Source of the DNA: Gordonia aichiensis NBRC 108223
Lineage (GTDB): Bacteria; Actinomycetota; Actinomycetes; Mycobacteriales; Mycobacteriaceae
Assembly (NCBI RefSeq): GCF_000332975.1
Contig: NZ_BANR01000005.1
Coordinates: 124,001-188,000, forward strand
DNA: 64,000 nucleotides
Direction: 5' to 3'
The first letter of the stretch is position 1, and each line of letters begins with the position of its first letter. A program made the translations under genes and the position numbers. The notes beneath the pieces were generated by a model. The model was not told the origin of the DNA. It did not search any database and worked only from the letters and a program-made list of their open reading frames with translations. This document shows, piece by piece, positions 8,695 to 17,164 of this stretch.

Positions 8695-9381
8695 GTGCTG
8701 AGCATTCGAGGCCGGGCGTCGGTGTCGAAGGTGACGCTGCCGCTCGGACGCGCGTTGCTGCGCACCGGGCTGACACCTGATGCGATGACGGTGATCGGGA
8801 CGGTGGCCACGGTCGCTGCGGCGGTCACCTTGTTCCCGATGGGCCATCTGTTCTGGGGCACGATGGTCATCTGGCTGTTCGTGATGTTCGACATGCTCGA
8901 CGGCGCGATGGCTCGGGCGCGGGGCGGCGGCACAAGGTTCGGGGCTGTGCTCGACGCCACCTGCGACCGCATCGCCGACGGTGCGATCTTCGCCGGTCTT
9001 GCGTGGTGGTGTGCGTGGACCGTCCCGCACCAGTGGTTGTTCGTCGCCACCATGATCTGTTTGGTGACCTCCCAAGTGATCTCGTATGCGAAGGCGCGTG
9101 CGGAGGCCGCTGGACTCTACGGTGACGGCGGCCTCATCGAGCGTCCGGACCGGCTGATCATCGTGCTCGTCGGCGCCGGGTTCACCGGCCTTGGCCTGTG
9201 GTGGGCGATCCATGTGGCGATGTGGGTTCTCGCAGTGGGCAGCGTGATCACCGTCGGCCAACGCATGTGGTCGATTTCCCGCTCACCGGGCGCCCGCGAT
9301 CTCATCCCGCTCGCCGCCCCTGCCGAGACGGACTCTGCCGACGCCGAATCCGGGCCCGACGCCGGCAGCGATCGACGATGA
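8695..9381 (+). CDS. pgsA: Phosphatidylinositol (phosphate) synthase, CDP-alcohol phosphotransferase
   Basis: The 228-residue membrane enzyme has the exact CDP-alcohol phosphotransferase signature DG-x2-AR-x8-G-x3-D-x3-D, in MLDGAMARARGGGTRFGAVL followed by DATCDR. About six membrane helices follow. In Mycobacteriales this gene joins CDP-diacylglycerol to inositol-1-phosphate, giving phosphatidylinositol phosphate, the precursor of PIMs and lipomannan. The GTG at 8695 sits seven bases after AGGAG and begins where the mycobacterial protein begins. The stop overlaps the next start (ATGA). The C-terminal 30 residues are acidic and probably disordered. Confidence 0.95.
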   Translation: MLSIRGRASVSKVTLPLGRALLRTGLTPDAMTVIGTVATVAAAVTLFPMGHLFWGTMVIWLFVMFDMLDGAMARARGGGTRFGAVLDATCDRIADGAIFAGLAWWCAWTVPHQWLFVATMICLVTSQVISYAKARAEAAGLYGDGGLIERPDRLIIVLVGAGFTGLGLWWAIHVAMWVLAVGSVITVGQRMWSISRSPGARDLIPLAAPAETDSADAESGPDAGSDRR

Positions 9382-10298
9382 GCCGCCTCGGCGGCTATTT
9401 GACCGACCTGGGCTACAGGGCCGGCTGGGCTGGCGTGCGGCTGATGCCCGATCGTTGGGGGAGAGCGGCATTCGAGGGTGCAGGCGGGCTGGTCGGGCGC
9501 CGCAACGGTGGCCCCCAGCAGTTGCGGCGCAATCTCGCGCGGGTGATCGGAGTCCCAGGACCCCAGGACGTACCCGACGACCTCGTCGCCGACGCGATGC
9601 GGTCCTACGCCCGGTACTGGTACGAGGCGTTTCGTCTACCTGCGATGGACTTCTCGGCAGCCGCCGAGTCGGTGCATCTCGACCACGCCGACGTCGAACG
9701 ATTCGACGCGCTCTACCGCGAGGGCAAGGGTCTGCTTTTTGCGTTGCCGCACAGTGGCAACTGGGACATGGCGGGCGTGTGGCTCATCAATCACCTCGGC
9801 AGGCGGTTCTCGACCGTCGCCGAACGCCTCGAGCCGGAATCGCTGTTCGACCAGTTCGTCGCCTACCGCGAGAGCCTCGGGTTCGAGATCTTCCCGCTGA
9901 CCGGCGGAGAGCAGCCCCCCTTCGGTTTACTTGCGGATCGTCTCAGGCAGGGCTCGGTGGTGTGTCTGCTCGCCGAACGTGACCTCAGCCGGCACGGGGT
10001 ACCCGTGACGTTCTTCGGGGAACCCACCCGCATGCCCGCAGGGCCGGCGCGCCTGTCCATCGAGACCGGTGCGCCGTTGCTACCGGTCCATCATTCATTT
10101 CTCCCCGACGGTCGCTCGAAGATCATCGTCGGCGAGGAGATCGATGTGTCGGCAGGCGTCCAGGAGGCCACGCAGGCGATGGCCGACGACTTCGCCGTCA
10201 ATATCGCGGCGCATCCGGCCGATTGGCACATGCTGCAGCCTCTCTGGGAGGCCGACTGGTCGGCGGATCGTCGAGCGCGGATCGAGAGCGCCGAATGA
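9378..10298 (+). CDS. patA: Phosphatidylinositol mannoside acyltransferase
   Basis: The 306-residue membrane-associated protein belongs to the LpxL/HtrB-like acyltransferases. It has the HX4D catalytic motif at His125-Asp130 (LPHSGNWDM) and the later FFGEPTRMPAGPARLSIETG segment that lines the acyl-CoA site. In mycobacteria PatA moves palmitate from palmitoyl-CoA to the 6-position of the mannose attached by PimA. The start codon overlaps the pgsA stop and the stop overlaps pimA, so pgsA, patA and pimA form one translationally coupled unit. Confidence 0.94.
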   Translation: MSRLGGYLTDLGYRAGWAGVRLMPDRWGRAAFEGAGGLVGRRNGGPQQLRRNLARVIGVPGPQDVPDDLVADAMRSYARYWYEAFRLPAMDFSAAAESVHLDHADVERFDALYREGKGLLFALPHSGNWDMAGVWLINHLGRRFSTVAERLEPESLFDQFVAYRESLGFEIFPLTGGEQPPFGLLADRLRQGSVVCLLAERDLSRHGVPVTFFGEPTRMPAGPARLSIETGAPLLPVHHSFLPDGRSKIIVGEEIDVSAGVQEATQAMADDFAVNIAAHPADWHMLQPLWEADWSADRRARIESAE

Positions 10299-11419
10299 AG
10301 ATCGGGATGGTCTGCCCGTACTCGTTCGACGTCCCGGGCGGTGTGCAGGCGCACGTTGTCGAACTCGCCGAGGTGTTCATCGACCGCGGTCACACCGTGA
10401 GTGTCCTCGCGCCTGCCGCCGACGACACCACCCTGCCCGACTACGTGGTGTCCGCGGGCCCGGCGTTGGCGTTGCCCTACAACGGCTCGGTGTCGCGGGT
10501 GTGCTTCAGTCCGCGCGGCTATCTCACATTGCGCCGCTGGATCGCCGAGAGCGAGTTCGACGTGTTGCACGTCCACGAACCGAATTCGCCGAGTCTGTCG
10601 ATGTTGGCGTTGATGGTCGCGCTCGGACCGATCGTCACGACGTTTCACACCTCGACGTCGAAATCGTTGTGGTTGAAGACATTTCAGGGTATCTTGCGGC
10701 CGTATCATGAACGGATCGCGGGCAAGATCGCTGTATCCGAACTCGCGCGCCGGTGGCAGATGGAGTCGCTGGGTTCCGACGCCGTCGAGATCCCCAACGG
10801 CATCAATTGTGCAGGATTCGCCGATTCCCCGCCGTTGCCCGGCTACCCGCATCCCGGTCGGTCGGTCCTGTTCCTCGGACGCTTCGACGAGCCGCGTAAG
10901 GGCATCGACATCCTGATGCGCGCATTGCCCACGATCGTCGAGAGCTTTCCCGACGTGCGTGTGCTCGTCGTCGGCGGCGGCAACGAGCGAGCGCTGCGAC
11001 GTCGTGCGGGCGCGCTCGCCGACCACCTGGTGCTGCTCGGACAGGCCGACGACGAGACCAAGGCGCGGGCACTGGCGTCCGCAGACGTCTACGTCGCCCC
11101 CAATCTCGGCGGGGAGAGCTTCGGAATCGTGCTGGTGGAGGCCATGGCTGCCGGTGCCGCGGTGGTGGCGAGCAAACTCGACGCCTTCCGACGGGTTCTC
11201 GACGACGGCCGTGCGGGAAAGCTCGTGGCCGTCGGCGCAGCTGACGAACTCGCCGACTCCGTGATCGCGCTGCTCTCCGACGACGACGCGCGGGCCGACC
11301 TCGTCGAGGCCGGTCGGGCGAGGGCCGCAAAGTACGACTGGTCGAGGGTGGCCGATCAGATACTGCGCGTGTACGAGACGGTCACCGTCGACGCGGGTCC
11401 TGTCGTGGTATCGGACTGA
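10295..11419 (+). CDS. pimA: Phosphatidylinositol alpha-mannosyltransferase
   Basis: The 374-residue GT4-family enzyme puts the first mannose from GDP-mannose on the 2-position of phosphatidylinositol, at the cytoplasmic face. The N-terminal domain opens MKIGMVCPYSFDVPGGVQAH, with the GGV loop that contacts the phosphate. The C-terminal nucleotide-sugar domain has FLGRFDEPRKGIDIL and the EX7E motif in GGESFGIVLVEAMAAG. Length and start agree with mycobacterial PimA. It is the last PIM gene of the operon. Confidence 0.96.
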   Translation: MKIGMVCPYSFDVPGGVQAHVVELAEVFIDRGHTVSVLAPAADDTTLPDYVVSAGPALALPYNGSVSRVCFSPRGYLTLRRWIAESEFDVLHVHEPNSPSLSMLALMVALGPIVTTFHTSTSKSLWLKTFQGILRPYHERIAGKIAVSELARRWQMESLGSDAVEIPNGINCAGFADSPPLPGYPHPGRSVLFLGRFDEPRKGIDILMRALPTIVESFPDVRVLVVGGGNERALRRRAGALADHLVLLGQADDETKARALASADVYVAPNLGGESFGIVLVEAMAAGAAVVASKLDAFRRVLDDGRAGKLVAVGAADELADSVIALLSDDDARADLVEAGRARAAKYDWSRVADQILRVYETVTVDAGPVVVSD

Positions 11420-11429
11420 GTGGACCGAC

Positions 11430-12035
11430 ATGAATGCTGCATCACACCAACACTTCTCGTCGACGTCGAGTCTGGCTGACGCCGTGAGGTTCTCCGGGAT
11501 CATGGTCTCGGGCACCGTCGCGTCGATCGTTCTCGTGGCGGTGGTTCTCGTCGTCGTGGCGGCGGCGTGGGCGTACAAGACGGCCAACCGTCTCGACCGC
11601 CTCAACGTGCGCGTCGATCTGGCCCGTCGGTCCCTCGAGTCAGCACTCGAGCGTCGTAGTGTCGTCGCGCGTGCGATCGCGGCGTGGATGGAGACGTCGG
11701 CCGATGAGCGAGACCGGGAGGCGGCCGCGAGGTTGGCAGCCGTGGCCGATCGTGCCGAGCGGGCGACTCCTGATCTGCGTGAGGAGGCCGAGAACGACGT
11801 GTCGGCGGCACTGGCCCGCACCGACAACGGTGCCCGTCCCGCATCGCTGTCGATCGAGCTCGCCGACGCGGAGACTCGGGTGATGATGGCACGGCGCTTC
11901 TACAACGATGCCGTCCGTGACACGCGGGCGCTGGCCATCCGTCGGCCCGTCCGATGGTTGAGGCTCGGCGGTACGGCAGCGCCACCCGCGTATTTCGAGA
12001 TCTCCGAGCGGGTGGCACCGGACGAATCCCGCTGA
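11430..12035 (+). CDS. LemA-like membrane-anchored helical protein
   Basis: The 201-residue protein has one membrane helix (residues ~24-48), then long charged helices (NRLDRLNVRVDLARRSLESA). It ends with RRFYNDAVRDTRALAIRRPV and PPAYFEIS, which correspond to the LemA motif (RRFYNDAVR...YFE). LemA proteins have an extracellular N-terminus and a helical bundle inside; their function is unclear. The gene follows pimA by ten bases and probably belongs to its operon. As I recall, the M. tuberculosis gene in this place (Rv2609c) also carries a NUDIX domain; none is present here. An in-frame ATG at 11502, just before the membrane helix, is a reasonable alternative start. Confidence 0.7.
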   Translation: MNAASHQHFSSTSSLADAVRFSGIMVSGTVASIVLVAVVLVVVAAAWAYKTANRLDRLNVRVDLARRSLESALERRSVVARAIAAWMETSADERDREAAARLAAVADRAERATPDLREEAENDVSAALARTDNGARPASLSIELADAETRVMMARRFYNDAVRDTRALAIRRPVRWLRLGGTAAPPAYFEISERVAPDESR

Positions 12036-12142
12036 CAAGCGGCGAACCTGCGGCGGGGACGCGAACGTGTGTCGCCTATCCTTGACGGTTGAGAGCCCAG
12101 TGGATCGCCTATGGGCAGTGAACGTGAATTCAGGAGACATCA

Positions 12143-13105
12143 GTGAGTCGAATCCAGTCAGGGGAGAATCCCGCGACGGACGCAACTTCGTCGGTCAACG
12201 GGCACGCCGCTGCTGACTCGCAGCCGGGACACGGCACCGCACGCGTCAAGCGCGGCATGGCCGAGATGCTCAAGGGCGGCGTGATCATGGACGTGGTCAC
12301 ACCTGAGCAGGCCAAGATCGCCGAGGACGCGGGTGCGGTCGCGGTGATGGCGCTCGAGCGCGTCCCCGCCGATATCCGCGCTCAGGGCGGGGTGTCGCGG
12401 ATGAGCGATCCCGACATGATCGACGGCATCATCAACACCGTCAGCATCCCCGTGATGGCCAAGGCGCGTATCGGGCACTTCGTCGAAGCGCAGATCCTGC
12501 AGAGCCTCGGCGTCGACTACATCGACGAGTCGGAGGTACTGACCCCTGCGGACTACGCCAACCACATCGACAAGTTCGCGTTCACGGTGCCGTTCGTGTG
12601 CGGCGCCACCAACCTCGGCGAAGCGCTTCGTCGCATCACCGAGGGGGCAGCGATGATCCGCTCCAAAGGGGAGGCGGGTACCGGTGACGTGTCCAACGCG
12701 ACAACTCACATGCGCAAGATCCGCGACGAGATCCGACGCCTCACGTCGCTGCCGAAGGATGAATTGTACGTTGCAGCAAAGGAATTGCAGGCTCCATATG
12801 ATCTCGTCGTCGAGGTCGCCACTGCGGGCAAGCTGCCGGTGACCCTGTTCACCGCCGGTGGTATCGCGACTCCTGCGGATGCCGCGATGATGATGCAGCT
12901 CGGCGCAGAAGGTGTGTTCGTGGGGTCCGGCATCTTCAAGTCCGGCAATCCGGCGCAACGTGCCGCCGCGATCGTGCAGGCGACGACGTTCTATGACGAT
13001 CCGGACGTGCTCGCGAAGGTGTCCCGCGGACTCGGTGAGGCGATGGTCGGCATCAACGTCGACGACATCCCCGCGCCGCACCGCCTCGCCGAGCGCGGCT
13101 GGTAG
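12143..13105 (+). CDS. pdxS: Pyridoxal 5'-phosphate synthase, synthase subunit
   Basis: The 320-residue (beta/alpha)8 protein makes PLP from ribose 5-phosphate, glyceraldehyde 3-phosphate and ammonia delivered by PdxT. Family motifs are complete: [20 protein letters not shown], the Schiff-base segment DPDMIDGI...[25 protein letters not shown] and the phosphate-binding [13 protein letters not shown] and [16 protein letters not shown]. An N-terminal extension of about 35 residues is low-complexity. The GTG at 12143 follows AGGAG by seven bases or so. Its partner pdxT lies 3.4 kb downstream, separated by four genes. Confidence 0.97.
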   Translation: MSRIQSGENPATDATSSVNGHAAADSQPGHGTARVKRGMAEMLKGGVIMDVVTPEQAKIAEDAGAVAVMALERVPADIRAQGGVSRMSDPDMIDGIINTVSIPVMAKARIGHFVEAQILQSLGVDYIDESEVLTPADYANHIDKFAFTVPFVCGATNLGEALRRITEGAAMIRSKGEAGTGDVSNATTHMRKIRDEIRRLTSLPKDELYVAAKELQAPYDLVVEVATAGKLPVTLFTAGGIATPADAAMMMQLGAEGVFVGSGIFKSGNPAQRAAAIVQATTFYDDPDVLAKVSRGLGEAMVGINVDDIPAPHRLAERGW

Positions 13106-13175
13106 CCGACATCGACGACATGGACACGCGCGCGCCGACGGCGGGTACGTCACTCGCGCGGGGTCGCTCCGCCGG

Positions 13176-13181
13176 TAGGAT
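13176..13181 (+). promoter_or_regulatory. Candidate -10 box of the PP2C gene (possible leaderless transcript)
   Basis: TAGGAT ends nine bases before the PP2C ATG and matches a sigma-A -10 box (TAnnnT). There is no Shine-Dalgarno sequence before that ATG, so transcription may start at or next to the start codon. No convincing -35 box is visible. This is inference. Confidence 0.35.
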
Positions 13182-13190
13182 CTGCTGATT

Positions 13191-14081
13191 ATGGACTCGG
13201 TGAGCATCGTCCGTGATTCGTCGCTGACCGGTAGCGACATCGTCGGAGATCTGCGACTCGACTGGTCGGTGTACAGCGACGTCGGACGTGTCCGTGACGC
13301 CAATGAGGACGCTGCGCTCGTGCTGCCCGGAAGGTACCTGCTGGCAGACGGCATGGGTGGTCACGAAAGCGGCGAGTTGGCCAGTGAGGCCGCGCTGCTG
13401 ACCCTGGCGGAGGTGGAGCCCGCTGCCGAACTCGTCGGCACCCGGGCGGCGCTTGACCAACTGCTCGACGACGCGCAGCAACGCATCGGCAGTATCGATG
13501 GGTTCTCCGAGCGACGAGCAGGCACCACGGTCACCGGCGCTGTACTCGTCATCGACGACGACGTCTTGCACTGGCTGATCCTCAACATCGGCGATTCGCG
13601 GACGTACCGATATCAGAACGGGACGCTGCAATTGCTCACCCGCGATCACTCCCAGGTCCAGGAGTTCGTCGACGCCGGTGTGATCACTGCCGAGCAGGCT
13701 CGGATAGACCCGCGACGCAACGTGATCACCAGGGCACTCGGCGCGGGGATGGCCGAGCCGGACGCCGACTATTTCAGCACGCCGGCACTCCCCGGAGACG
13801 TGCTGCTCATCTGCTCCGACGGTCTGACCGGTGAGCTGCCCGATGCCGAGATCGCCGACATTCTCGCGGGCTCCGATTCCGCCGAGGATGCTGCGGCGAG
13901 CCTCGTTGACGCCGCGCTGTTCGTCGGCGCGCACGACAACGTGACCGTCATCGTCGTAGCCGTGCGCAACGACGAGTCCGTAGCGGCTGACCCCGCAGAA
14001 GCTGACTCCGTAGAGAGCGACGCGGGAGATGCTGACTCGGGTGGGCACAGCGTGATCGCGCAGAACGAGACGGCGACGTGA
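13191..14081 (+). CDS. PP2C-family serine/threonine phosphatase
   Basis: The 296-residue protein is a single soluble PPM/PP2C domain with all metal-binding motifs: SDVGRVRDANEDA, LADGMGGHESGE, a GDSRTYRYQNG strand, the HS motif, CSDGLTGEL and AHDNVTVIVV. The last ~40 residues are an acidic, Asp/Ala/Glu/Ser-rich tail. It lacks the membrane helix and extracellular part of PstP. It would remove phosphate from Ser/Thr proteins. The next gene encodes an FHA-like protein, which suggests a shared phospho-signalling role; no kinase gene is near. Confidence 0.93.
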   Translation: MDSVSIVRDSSLTGSDIVGDLRLDWSVYSDVGRVRDANEDAALVLPGRYLLADGMGGHESGELASEAALLTLAEVEPAAELVGTRAALDQLLDDAQQRIGSIDGFSERRAGTTVTGAVLVIDDDVLHWLILNIGDSRTYRYQNGTLQLLTRDHSQVQEFVDAGVITAEQARIDPRRNVITRALGAGMAEPDADYFSTPALPGDVLLICSDGLTGELPDAEIADILAGSDSAEDAAASLVDAALFVGAHDNVTVIVVAVRNDESVAADPAEADSVESDAGDADSGGHSVIAQNETAT

Positions 14082-14103
14082 CCGCGGTGTGGTGCACCCG
14101 CCG

Positions 14104-14841
14104 ATGACCTCCGGGCAGGCTCCGCAGGTTCAGTCAGAGCGCGCCTTCGTCGACTACTGCGGCGAGCGCTATGGAATCCTGGCGGGTCGTCGGTTCTGGA
14201 TCGGGCGGGAGGCGGATCTGTCGATCGACGACAACCCGTACCTTCACCGTCGATTCTTGTTGCTGCACAACGTGAATGGCTTGTGGTGGTTGAGTAACCG
14301 GGGCGCACATCTGTCTGCGAGCGTCTCTGCGGGTGATGTCGGATTCTCGGCCGTGCTCGGACCCGGCGCACGGATGCCGCTCGTGTTCGGACACACCACG
14401 ATCGTGTTCTCGGCGGGTCCGACGACCTACGAGGTCGATGTCCACACGGTGACGCCGCAGGTCGACGCCGTGACTCAACCCGAGGTGGTCGGTGGCCAGA
14501 TCACCCAGGGCGTCCCGATGTTGACCGAGAGTCAGAAGCTGCTCATCGTGGTGCTCGCAGAGGAGATCCTGCGTCGTGACGGCACGGGGGCCAGTGCGAT
14601 ACCGACCTCTGCTCAGGCCGCGGCCCGACTGGGCTGGTCATTGACGAAGTTCAACCGCAAGCTCGACAACGTCTGCGACAAGCTCGACCAGCTCGGCGTC
14701 AGCGGAATGCGTGCGGGCGGCGGAAAACTCGCAACCAACCGCCGCGCGAAACTGGTTGAGTACGCGGTGGCATCGCGGATCGTGACCCGCACCGACCTGC
14801 CCCTCATCGACGCAGAAGCCGCTCGCAACGCCTCTTCCTGA
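14104..14841 (+). CDS. FHA-like domain protein with C-terminal helix-turn-helix
   Basis: The 245-residue protein has an N-terminal beta-rich domain (YGILAGRRFWIGREADLSID, then NPYLHRRFLLL and WWLSNRG) like a divergent FHA phosphothreonine-binding domain. The GR of strand 3-4 is present, but the usual Ser-Arg-x-x-His is altered. A helical domain from about residue 140 (SQKLLIVVLAEEILRRDG, QAAARLGWSLTKFNRKLDN) looks like a winged or LuxR-like HTH. It may read a phosphoprotein signal and bind DNA. The ATG at 14104 is assumed; in-frame GTGs at 14089 and 14092 are alternatives and none has a good ribosome site. It lies 22 bp after the PP2C gene. Confidence 0.7.
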   Translation: MTSGQAPQVQSERAFVDYCGERYGILAGRRFWIGREADLSIDDNPYLHRRFLLLHNVNGLWWLSNRGAHLSASVSAGDVGFSAVLGPGARMPLVFGHTTIVFSAGPTTYEVDVHTVTPQVDAVTQPEVVGGQITQGVPMLTESQKLLIVVLAEEILRRDGTGASAIPTSAQAAARLGWSLTKFNRKLDNVCDKLDQLGVSGMRAGGGKLATNRRAKLVEYAVASRIVTRTDLPLIDAEAARNASS

Positions 14842-14902
14842 GCACGTGCGGCCCGCAAGTGGGCACGTGATCTCAGGCCACCACACGCGCTCTGCGGCGT
14901 CG

Positions 14903-14943
14903 GATGGGGAGAACTCCCCATCGGGAGGGGAGTTCTCCCCATC
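14903..14943. promoter_or_regulatory. Nested palindrome: 17-bp hairpin built from two GGGGAG-NN-CTCCCC motifs
   Basis: The 17-bp arms at 14903-14919 and 14927-14943 are exact reverse complements with a seven-base loop. Each arm itself contains a smaller palindrome, GGGGAGAACTCCCC on the left and GGGGAGTTCTCCCC on the right. A further GGGGGAG follows at 14946. It lies between the FHA-like gene and the LuxR-type gene. It could end the first transcript, or be a double operator for a dimeric regulator such as the adjacent LuxR-type protein. Confidence 0.45.
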
Positions 14944-15061
14944 GACGGGGGAGTCGAGCGCTCATAACGTCATCTGCACGCGGAAATTGAGTTTCGCGAA
15001 TGACCGAGCCGACACGGAATGTGACCGATGCGGCGCCAGCGATGACCGAGGAGATGCCGAC

Positions 15062-15583
15062 ATGACCGCACCTACCGCACCCCGCACTCCCGCTGTGCAA
15101 CTCGACGCATACGCCGAACGACGTCGCGCGGAGTCGGCGGCGCGCCGCCGGGAGGCTCTCGCCCGGCTCGCTGCGCGTCGGATGCCACTGCCCGCACCCG
15201 CTGGAGCGGTCGCTGTGGGCGGTGGACCGCAACCGGCAGCCTCGCTCTCCGGTGGCCGCGGCGGACGCCACATGCATCTGCTCCCGGAGATCGGTTCGAC
15301 GCTCGACGAGCCGCAGACATCGGCGGCGGAGGCCCGGAAGGTCCGTAGCGACCTGCCGAAGCCGCAGTTGACGCCCCGGGAGATCGAGGTGCTGCGGACC
15401 TGGTTGATGGTCGACACGAAGCCCGCCACCGCGGAAGCCCTCTACATCTCGCTGGGCACCGTCAACACACACCTCACACGAATCCGTGCCAAGTACGCCG
15501 AGATCGGTCGTCCCGCCCCTACCAAGGCCGGCCTCGTCGCGCGGGCGGTTCAGGACGGGATCGTCGAACTCGACGAACTCTGA
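15062..15583 (+). CDS. LuxR-type HTH transcriptional regulator without receiver domain
   Basis: The 173-residue protein has a basic, low-complexity N-terminal half (residues 1-95) and a C-terminal GerE-type HTH: QLTPREIEVLRTWLMVDTK, then ALYISLGTVNTHLTRIRAKY. No response-regulator or sensor domain is visible, so any input must come through a partner or its expression level. The ATG at 15062 follows GAGGAG at a good distance. It is co-oriented with the PP2C and FHA-like genes, and a large palindrome lies upstream. Such short LuxR-like proteins are common in Mycobacteriales, but their targets are unknown. Confidence 0.8.
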   Translation: MTAPTAPRTPAVQLDAYAERRRAESAARRREALARLAARRMPLPAPAGAVAVGGGPQPAASLSGGRGGRHMHLLPEIGSTLDEPQTSAAEARKVRSDLPKPQLTPREIEVLRTWLMVDTKPATAEALYISLGTVNTHLTRIRAKYAEIGRPAPTKAGLVARAVQDGIVELDEL

Positions 15584-15590
15584 CCCCGGC

Positions 15591-15615
15591 CATGGTCGGC
15601 TCCCACCCGACCATG
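15591..15615 (+). terminator. Hairpin after the LuxR-type gene, candidate terminator
   Basis: CATGGTCGG and CCGACCATG are perfect nine-base arms around a seven-base loop, starting eight bases after the stop codon. No U-tract follows. It would separate the regulator gene from tesB. Confidence 0.4.
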
Positions 15616-15631
15616 CGGGATACTGTCTCTC

Positions 15632-16486
15632 GTGGCTGACATCGAAGAGATCCTCCAGGTCGAGCGGATCGAGAAGGACATCTACCGCGGCGGGGCGTTC
15701 GAGAGCTTTCTCCAGCGCACGTTCGGCGGCCAGGTCGCCGGCCAGGCCCTCGTCTCGGCCACTCGCACCGTCGACGACGCCTATACGGTCCATTCACTGC
15801 ACGGCTATTTCCTGCGGCCGGGTAACCCCGACATCCCGGCGGTGTTCCTCGTCGACCGCATCCGTGACGGACGTTCGTTCTGTACGCGTCGGGTCACGGG
15901 CATCCAGAACGGGGAGGCGATCTTCACCATGTCGGCGTCGTTCCACGTGCATGGCGACGAGGGAATCGAACACCAGGACCGGATGCCGCCTGCTCCCGAT
16001 CCCGAATCGTTGCCCGACCGTTCGGAGAATCTCTCCGACGACGACCACGCGGTGTTCAAGGAGTGGCAGAACTTCGATCTGCGTGTCGTTCCGCGCGACG
16101 AGATGGTGACCAACGAGTACTTCGCCGCCCAGCAGCGCGTCTGGTTCAGATACCGGCACCGACTGCCCGACGACCAGACCATCCATGTGTGCACGTTGGC
16201 GTACATGAGCGATATGACGCTGCTCGGGTCGTCGAAGGTGCCCCATCCGGGAATCGAGCCGCAGGCGGCCTCCCTCGACCACGCCATGTGGTTCATGCGA
16301 CCGTTTCGCGCCGACGAGTGGCTCCTGTACGACCAGACCTCGCCGTCGGCCGGTGCGGGGCGTGCGCTGACCCAAGGTCGCATCTTCGATCGTGCCGGAC
16401 GTCTGGTCGCCGCCGTCACCCAGGAGGGCTTGAGCCGAACGGGTCGACCGATGCCGGCAGATCAGCACGCGCGGCACGAGAAGTGA
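15632..16486 (+). CDS. tesB: Acyl-CoA thioesterase II
   Basis: The 284-residue protein has two hotdog domains in tandem, as in TesB. The N-terminal one has [38 protein letters not shown] and [14 protein letters not shown]. The C-terminal one has YMSDMTLLG (with the catalytic Asp), [20 protein letters not shown] and [19 protein letters not shown]. It hydrolyses medium- and long-chain acyl-CoA in the cytoplasm. Start GTG 15632 fits homologs. The stop overlaps the pdxT start (GTGA), the same tesB-pdxT pairing as in M. tuberculosis. Confidence 0.95.
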   Translation: MADIEEILQVERIEKDIYRGGAFESFLQRTFGGQVAGQALVSATRTVDDAYTVHSLHGYFLRPGNPDIPAVFLVDRIRDGRSFCTRRVTGIQNGEAIFTMSASFHVHGDEGIEHQDRMPPAPDPESLPDRSENLSDDDHAVFKEWQNFDLRVVPRDEMVTNEYFAAQQRVWFRYRHRLPDDQTIHVCTLAYMSDMTLLGSSKVPHPGIEPQAASLDHAMWFMRPFRADEWLLYDQTSPSAGAGRALTQGRIFDRAGRLVAAVTQEGLSRTGRPMPADQHARHEK

Positions 16487-17106
16487 GCGCGGCCACCAGG
16501 CCCCCGCGCGTCGGAGTCCTTGCACTGCAGGGTGACGTGCGTGAACACCTCGCCGCGGTGGCCGCGGCGGGCGCGACGCCGATCGGTGTCCGCCGCCGCG
16601 ACGAACTCGACGCCGTCGACGGGCTGATCATTCCCGGCGGCGAGTCCACGACCATGAGCAGACTTCTCGGAGTGTTCGACCTCTACGAGCCGCTACGGGC
16701 GCGCCTGGCCGAGGGGATGCCTGCCTATGGTTCGTGCGCGGGCATGATCATGCTCGCGTCCGACATCCTCGACACCCGCCCCGACGCACGGCATCTCGAT
16801 GCCCTCGACATCACCGTGCGGCGCAACGCGTTTGGCCGTCAGGTCGAATCCTTCGAGACAGACCTGGAGGTCGACGGGATCACCGGCGGGACCCCGATGC
16901 GTGCGGTGTTCATCCGCGCACCCTGGGTCGAGGGAGCGGGCGAGGGCGTCCAGGTTCTGGCGCGGGTGCCCGACGGCCCGGCCCAAGGGCGGATCGTCGC
17001 AGTACGTCAGGGCGACGTCCTCGCGACGTCATTTCACCCCGAGGTGACAGGTGATCGACGAGTGCACCAATACTTCGTCGACATGGTCGCCGCTAAGATC
17101 GAATGA
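16483..17106 (+). CDS. pdxT: Pyridoxal 5'-phosphate synthase, glutaminase subunit
   Basis: The 207-residue class I glutamine amidotransferase has [15 protein letters not shown] at the start, the [12 protein letters not shown] oxyanion segment, the nucleophile Cys in [11 protein letters not shown] and the His-Glu pair in SFHPEVTGD. It releases ammonia from glutamine and passes it to PdxS. The GTG at 16483 overlaps the tesB stop. Length is normal. Confidence 0.96.
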   Translation: MSAATRPPRVGVLALQGDVREHLAAVAAAGATPIGVRRRDELDAVDGLIIPGGESTTMSRLLGVFDLYEPLRARLAEGMPAYGSCAGMIMLASDILDTRPDARHLDALDITVRRNAFGRQVESFETDLEVDGITGGTPMRAVFIRAPWVEGAGEGVQVLARVPDGPAQGRIVAVRQGDVLATSFHPEVTGDRRVHQYFVDMVAAKIE

Positions 17107-17164
17107 CGAACGACACCGTGCGTGGCAACGACGCCGCGGGCACGCGAAAGGATCGGAAGAGCGT

